DNA of 17,976 bases, taken from Actinomycetes bacterium (GTDB lineage: Bacteria > Actinomycetota > Actinomycetes > Actinomycetales > Cellulomonadaceae). Below the pieces are notes generated by a model that worked only from the letters and a program-made list of their open reading frames with translations, was not told the origin of the DNA and did not search any database. Shown here piece after piece: positions 14,442 to 17,976 of the stretch; the stretch's first letter is position 1; the number at the start of each line of letters is the position of its first letter. The position numbers were made by a program, and so were the translations under genes. Where the stretch lies: the NCBI GenBank assembly GCA_023461115.1, contig JAEWOA010000099.1, forward strand, positions 1-17,976. The letters run 5' to 3'.

Positions 14442-14492
14442 GGTTACGACTCGGTAACGGTTACCCGATACCCGGGAACCTTTACCTAGTAC
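14442..14492 (+). promoter_or_regulatory. Promoter region with tandem GTnAC half-sites
   Basis: This is one of the less GC-rich stretches of the window. GTTAC (14443-14447), GTAAC (14454-14458) and GTTAC (14460-14464) succeed each other; the first two are in direct orientation as GTnAC with an 11-bp period. The last two form the inverted repeat GGTAAC-G-GTTACC (14453-14465). TACCTAGTAC (14483-14492) downstream is a plausible -10 region. That would give the envelope operon a leader of about 120 nt. Confidence 0.5.
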
Positions 14493-14546
14493 CGCGTGGA
14501 TCGGAAACCAATCGCGCTGGTAGACAGTGCGCGGTTCCGTCCCGGC

Positions 14547-14581
14547 GGGCGGCGGCGTCAACGGCGACGCCGTCGTCGCCC
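14547..14581 (+). other. Leader hairpin of the envelope operon
   Basis: GGCGTC (14554-14559) pairs with GACGCC (14566-14571), and GGGCG (14547-14551) with CGCCC (14577-14581), separated by an asymmetric internal loop. It lies about 40 nt before the start codon of the membrane protein gene and could influence mRNA stability or translation. Confidence 0.4.
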
Positions 14582-14620
14582 GGGCGGGCACGGTCCATCC
14601 ACACACATGACGAGGTGGTC

Positions 14621-15259
14621 ATGAGGCGTTACATCCTCGCGGGGGCAGCCCTCGCAATCCTGACGGCACTGCTCGTCGGAACCGGCATCCTCGGAGCTGA
14701 CGCCCAGAGCACGATCGTGCTCGGAGTCGCGCTCGGCGGGGTCCTCGGCCTGGTCCGGGAGGGCTCGCTCGGCGGACGCCTCGGCGCCTTCGGCGCGGGC
14801 ATCGTGCTGGCCTGGGTCGGCTACATCCTGCGGGCCGCGGGCCTGCCGGACGCCGACAGTGGCCGCGCGGTCGCCGCGCTCGTCGTCCTCGGCCTGTGCG
14901 TCGTCGTGGCGGTGGTCTCCCGCGGCCGCCTGCCCCTGTGGGCGTTGCTCGTCGGCGTCGCGGGCGTCGTCGGCGCGTACGAGGCGGCCTACTCGGCCGA
15001 CCCCGGCGCGGTCGCGACCACCTCGGTGGCCGCGGTGACCTCGGTGCTGCTCTCGTCGGCCATCGGCTTCGTCGTCACGACGCTGCTCGCCCCGGCACGC
15101 GAGGACGCGCCCGCGGGCCACGTGGCCACGGCGCCCACCGCCGCATCCACCGCCGCATCCACCGCCGCGCCCGCCGCCCAGCCGGCCGCCGAGCCCGACA
15201 ACACCTACCGGCCCATGCCGGCGCCGTCCCTGTTCCTCGACCCCCAGCCGGAGGCCTGA
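14621..15259 (+). CDS. Six-helix membrane protein of unknown function
   Basis: I do not recognise a named family. The 212-residue protein has about six hydrophobic segments (roughly 5-25, 29-45, 54-72, 83-100, 104-120 and 133-157). A proline-, alanine- and threonine-rich tail of about 55 residues follows. Part of the tail is encoded by a 12-bp in-frame DNA repeat (15137-15168, giving TAAS units). The last stretch, TYRPMPAPSLFLDPQPEA, is aromatic and proline-rich and looks like a peptide for binding something. The ATG follows GAGGTGG, and a start further upstream would add about 68 poorly folded residues. One base separates its stop from the next start, so the two are certainly cotranscribed and probably coupled. 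A partner or chaperone role for the next protein is a guess. Confidence 0.82.
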   Translation: MRRYILAGAALAILTALLVGTGILGADAQSTIVLGVALGGVLGLVREGSLGGRLGAFGAGIVLAWVGYILRAAGLPDADSGRAVAALVVLGLCVVVAVVSRGRLPLWALLVGVAGVVGAYEAAYSADPGAVATTSVAAVTSVLLSSAIGFVVTTLLAPAREDAPAGHVATAPTAASTAASTAAPAAQPAAEPDNTYRPMPAPSLFLDPQPEA

Positions 15260-15260
15260 C

Positions 15261-17585
15261 GTGCGCCGCTACCTTCCCGCCGCCGCCCTCGTCGGCATCC
15301 TCCCCCTCGTCCTGAGCGGGAGCCCCGCCTTCGCCGGCGACTCCGGGGACGTCACGGTGGCCAACACCGAGACCGTCCAGGCGCGCCTCGACGCGACCGG
15401 CCGCCTGCGCACCGCGCTCGTCTACGAGCAGCTCGCGCTGTCCGGCAAGGGCAAGACCACGATCGACAACCCGGTCTCCACCAAGGGCCTGCGCAACCTC
15501 GACGGCTTCGGCGGGTTCCAGGTCAAGGACGGCCACATGGTCGCTCAGGTGGACGTGGACGGCGAGCGCCGCCTGCGCACCGTCTCGCAGTACACCAAGG
15601 ACCTCCCGCTGAGCGTCGCGGTCTCCTACCAGCTCGACGGCAAGGACGTGAAGCCGGGCGACGTCGTCGGCAAGTCCGGCGAGCTCACGGTGCGCTACAC
15701 CGTCAAGAACCTCACCGGCGAGGACCGCGAGATCACGTTCGACGACGGCAAGGGCGGCACGGGCCGCAAGACCGTCACGACCGTCGTCCCGATGATCGGG
15801 CAGCTCGTCACCACCCTCCCGCCGTCGTTCACGAACGTGCGCTCGGAGGAGGCCGGCATGGCCGGCGACGGGCACGGCGGCACCCGCATGACGTTCCAGA
15901 TGACGCTGTTCCCGCCGATCGGCACGGACACCGCCGAGTTCGGCTACACCGCGCGCATCTCCCGCGGCGTGGTGCCCAAGGCCTCGCTCACGTCGATGCC
16001 CGTCTCGCCGCTCGACTACCCGTCGTTCAAGGGTGGCGCCAAGAGCTACGCCTCGGGCGCGCAGTCCGGCGTGGACCTCACGTCCGGCGCGATCCAGATC
16101 GACGACAACCTGCTGCGCCTGCACGACGGCGCCGCCGAGCTGCTCGCCGGGCTGATCCAGCTCCGCGACGGCGCGGCGCAGCTGTCCGAGGGCCTGAACG
16201 ACGAGGCGGCGCCCGGCGCCCGCGAGCTCGCGAACGGCCTGGGCGGCAAGCTCGCACCGGGTGCGGCCACGCTGGCCAACGGCCTGAACAAGGACGCCAA
16301 GCCCGGCGCGGCCGCGCTGGCCGCCGGCGCCAAGCGCCTCGACGAGAGCCTGGCCGAGGCCGGCGCCAAGGCCCCGCTGCTGATCGGCGGGCTCGGCCAG
16401 GTGGGTGCGGGGCTCGACAAGATCGACGCCGGGCTCACCGCGCTGTACGGCGGGATCGCCACCCTGCCCGACCAGGCCGCCGACCTGCACACGGGGCTCC
16501 AGGGCGCCGCCGCCGCAGCCAAGGCAGCCAAGACGGGCGCCAGCCAGATCCTCGCCGGGCTCGACTCGCTGCGCACCAAGATCTCGGTGGACGCGCCCGG
16601 CGCGCCGTCGGCGATCACCCAGGTCGGCGGCCTCCACGGCGCGCTGACGAGCCCGACCGGGCTGCCCGCGTACGGCGCGGCCATCGCGGACCCCACGGCG
16701 CGCGCGCAGTACCTCGGGACGCTCGCCGTCATGGCGGACGGCGTGGCCTCGCTGATCACCCAGCTGCAGGATGCCGCCACCGGCCTGGGGCAGATGGAGT
16801 GCGGCATGAGCAAGTCGGCCATGGGCGGAAGCGTCTGCCCCGACCTGGGCGTGCTCGACGCGCTGACCGGCCTGGCCGACGGCCTTCCCGCGGCGGACGA
16901 CGGCGTGACCGCGCTGACCGACGGCGTCATCGCCACGGTCCAGGGCGCGATCGGCGGCCTGCTGGACGCTCCCGACGCGGGAACCTTCCGCGGCGGCGTC
17001 AACGGCCTGCAGGCCGGCGTCGGCGAGCTGACGACCAAGGGCTCGGCCCTGGTCGACGGGCTCGGCCAGCTCAGCACCGGCGCGGGCCAGCTCCACGACG
17101 GCGCCGTCAAGCTCTCGGCGGGCATCGACAAGGCCGCGTCCGGCTCGGCGCAGATCGCGGGCGGACTCGGCACCGCGGCCACCGGCTCGAAGCGGCTGGC
17201 CGACGGCCTGGCGCCCGCCGCCGACGGCGCGGCTCAGCTCGCGGACGGCCTGACCACGGCCTCCGAGGGCGCCCCGCAGATCGTCGACGGCACCAAGCGG
17301 CTCTCGGACGAGGGTTCGTCGCAGCTCGCCGCCGCCGGCGAGAAGACCGCGGAGTCGTTCGGCTCCGGGTTCGCGGTGCTCGAGGTCGGGGCCGCTCGCG
17401 CCACCGAGGAGGGCATGGCCTACGGGGCGCCGCAGGGCGCCGTCGGGGCCACGGCCTACTCGATCGAGATCGACGGCGCCGACGGCTCCGGGTTCGGGAA
17501 CGTGGCTCGCGGCCTGGTCGCGCTGCTGGTGTTCGCGGCCGGCGCCGGCGCGGCGGTGTACATCGCGCGGCGCCGCGTGGTGTGA
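15261..17585 (+). CDS. Exported, membrane-anchored protein with xxxLxxG repeats
   Basis: This 774-residue protein has a Sec signal peptide (1-25, ending SPAFA) and a single C-terminal membrane helix (about 749-769) followed by RRRVV. The bulk should therefore lie outside the membrane. The N-terminal part (about 30-255) is beta-rich and contains LPLSVAVSYQLDGKDV and GELTVRYTVKN. Two blocks of the xxxLxxG repeat follow (about 284-435 and 545-690), with units such as QLSEGL, RLADGL and QLADGL. This repeat occurs in YhgE/Pip-like and other actinobacterial surface proteins and may form a long helical stalk. A cysteine pair, Cys514 and Cys526, lies between the blocks and could form a disulfide. The GTG start is 1 bp after the upstream stop. 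Function is unknown; there is no sortase motif. Confidence 0.85.
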   Translation: MRRYLPAAALVGILPLVLSGSPAFAGDSGDVTVANTETVQARLDATGRLRTALVYEQLALSGKGKTTIDNPVSTKGLRNLDGFGGFQVKDGHMVAQVDVDGERRLRTVSQYTKDLPLSVAVSYQLDGKDVKPGDVVGKSGELTVRYTVKNLTGEDREITFDDGKGGTGRKTVTTVVPMIGQLVTTLPPSFTNVRSEEAGMAGDGHGGTRMTFQMTLFPPIGTDTAEFGYTARISRGVVPKASLTSMPVSPLDYPSFKGGAKSYASGAQSGVDLTSGAIQIDDNLLRLHDGAAELLAGLIQLRDGAAQLSEGLNDEAAPGARELANGLGGKLAPGAATLANGLNKDAKPGAAALAAGAKRLDESLAEAGAKAPLLIGGLGQVGAGLDKIDAGLTALYGGIATLPDQAADLHTGLQGAAAAAKAAKTGASQILAGLDSLRTKISVDAPGAPSAITQVGGLHGALTSPTGLPAYGAAIADPTARAQYLGTLAVMADGVASLITQLQDAATGLGQMECGMSKSAMGGSVCPDLGVLDALTGLADGLPAADDGVTALTDGVIATVQGAIGGLLDAPDAGTFRGGVNGLQAGVGELTTKGSALVDGLGQLSTGAGQLHDGAVKLSAGIDKAASGSAQIAGGLGTAATGSKRLADGLAPAADGAAQLADGLTTASEGAPQIVDGTKRLSDEGSSQLAAAGEKTAESFGSGFAVLEVGAARATEEGMAYGAPQGAVGATAYSIEIDGADGSGFGNVARGLVALLVFAAGAGAAVYIARRRVV

Positions 17586-17601
17586 TCCTGCCGAATTGAG
17601 C

Positions 17602-17644
17602 CGACGAGGCCGTCCCCGCATCGCGCGCGGGGGCGGCCTCGTCG
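17602..17644 (+). terminator. Terminator of the envelope operon
   Basis: CGACGAGGCCG (17602-17612) pairs with CGGCCTCGTCG (17634-17644). A T-G wobble and CCCCGC/GCGGGG continue it to an 18-bp stem around a 7-nt loop. It starts 17 nt after the stop codon. It may also serve the convergent hydrolase gene. Confidence 0.88.
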
Positions 17645-17647
17645 CAT

Positions 17648-17687
17648 GTCCGGCCGCACGCTCGCCCGATGGTCCGGCCGCACGCTC
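17648..17687. repeat. Two-copy 16-bp direct repeat containing GCACGCTC
   Basis: GTCCGGCCGCACGCTC occurs at 17648-17663 and 17672-17687, a 24-bp period. It lies 11 bp beyond the stop of the minus-strand hydrolase gene. It shares the 8-mer GCACGCTC, in the same orientation, with the 19-bp arrays at 3-59 and 4437-4493, which are also placed after minus-strand stop codons. Confidence 0.8.
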
Positions 17688-17698
17688 CCCCCGGCGGT

Positions 17699-17976
17699 TC
17701 AGCCGCCGAACACCGCGGCGAGCTGGCCGTCGATCGCCGACTGCACCTCGTCGACCGTGGGCGAGCCTGGCGCGAGCAGCGCGACGCCATGGCCGCTCGC
17801 GTCGACGACGACGAACTGCGCCGGATCGTCGCTGCGCGCCACCTGGCGCGACGACGACGCGGGCACGTCACGGTCATGCGCGGCCGCGATGACGAGCAGC
17901 GGCCCGTCGTAGCCGGTGGCGCCGTCGCGCGCCGTGACGCCGTCGAACACCGCGGGCGGGCTGAGCGCGACGACGG
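17699..17976 (-). CDS. Alpha/beta-hydrolase, C-terminal fragment (cut by the window edge)
   Basis: The reading frame is open to the right edge, so the start is outside the window and only about 92 residues are seen. GPLLVIAAAHDRDVP carries the probable catalytic Asp, and VVVDASGHGVALL the catalytic His, of an alpha/beta-hydrolase fold. The nucleophile motif must lie in the missing part. Just before, VVALSPPAVFDGV resembles the strand after the nucleophile elbow. The protein ends in AIDGQLAAVFGG with a TGA stop. The substrate cannot be inferred; dienelactone-hydrolase-like or esterase-like members have a similar C-terminus. It converges on the envelope operon. Confidence 0.8.
   Translation of the reverse strand, partial: VVALSPPAVFDGVTARDGATGYDGPLLVIAAAHDRDVPASSSRQVARSDDPAQFVVVDASGHGVALLAPGSPTVDEVQSAIDGQLAAVFGG

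Noticed and set aside
15137..15168. 12-bp repeat as a phase-variation switch
   Set aside because: The period is a multiple of three and encodes TAAS units in a flexible tail, so slippage would not turn the gene off.
15075..17621. 848-residue minus-strand open frame opposite the xxxLxxG protein
   Set aside because: Low-complexity Arg/Ala/Gly/Val composition typical of an antisense shadow. The plus strand has a signal peptide, repeats and membrane anchor.

Overview
The window is very GC-rich, strongly third-position-GC coding DNA with GTG starts, leaderless-looking promoters and long GC hairpin terminators lacking U-tracts. It also carries actinobacterial marker families: a coproporphyrin-type ferrochelatase/HemQ pair, a sugar ABC importer without its own ATPase, and a GH81 glucanase with a Pro-Thr linker. 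I infer a polysaccharide-degrading high-GC actinomycete, most likely a Cellulomonas-like member of the Micrococcales. No phage, plasmid, transposase, tRNA, rRNA or CRISPR was seen; it reads as chromosomal DNA.

Layout, left to right. (1) 3-59: three tandem copies of a 19-bp repeat just beyond the stop of a secreted GH81 endo-beta-1,3-glucanase (72-2987, minus). (2) 3236-5670, minus: ferrochelatase hemH, then the same 19-bp array, then coproheme decarboxylase hemQ, then a small META-domain protein. (3) 5687-11019, minus: an alpha-glucoside utilisation operon in the order GH13 alpha-glucosidase, lipoprotein sugar-binding protein, MalF-type permease, MalG-type permease, closed by an 18-bp-stem terminator. 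A LacI-family regulator (11485-12495) lies upstream on the same strand. (4) 12587-13681, minus: a MarR regulator followed by a flavodoxin-domain protein. (5) 13755-14330, plus: an NYN/PIN-like nuclease-fold protein with strong hairpins behind it. (6) 14621-17585, plus: a two-gene envelope unit, a six-helix membrane protein and a 774-residue exported, membrane-anchored protein with xxxLxxG repeats, preceded by tandem GTnAC half-sites and closed by a strong terminator. (7) 17699 to the right edge, minus: the C-terminal end of an alpha/beta-hydrolase.

How the genes work together. HemH inserts iron into coproporphyrin III and HemQ decarboxylates the product to haem b, the last two steps of the Gram-positive haem route. 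The ABC operon probably imports an alpha-linked oligosaccharide for hydrolysis in the cytoplasm by the GH13 enzyme, under LacI control and possibly cAMP-receptor-type control, with an ATPase supplied from elsewhere. The GH81 enzyme attacks beta-1,3-glucan outside the cell.

The least explained parts are the 19-bp repeat arrays placed just after the stop codons of two unrelated genes, a possibly related repeat after a third gene, and the envelope gene pair of unknown function with its ordered regulatory region.
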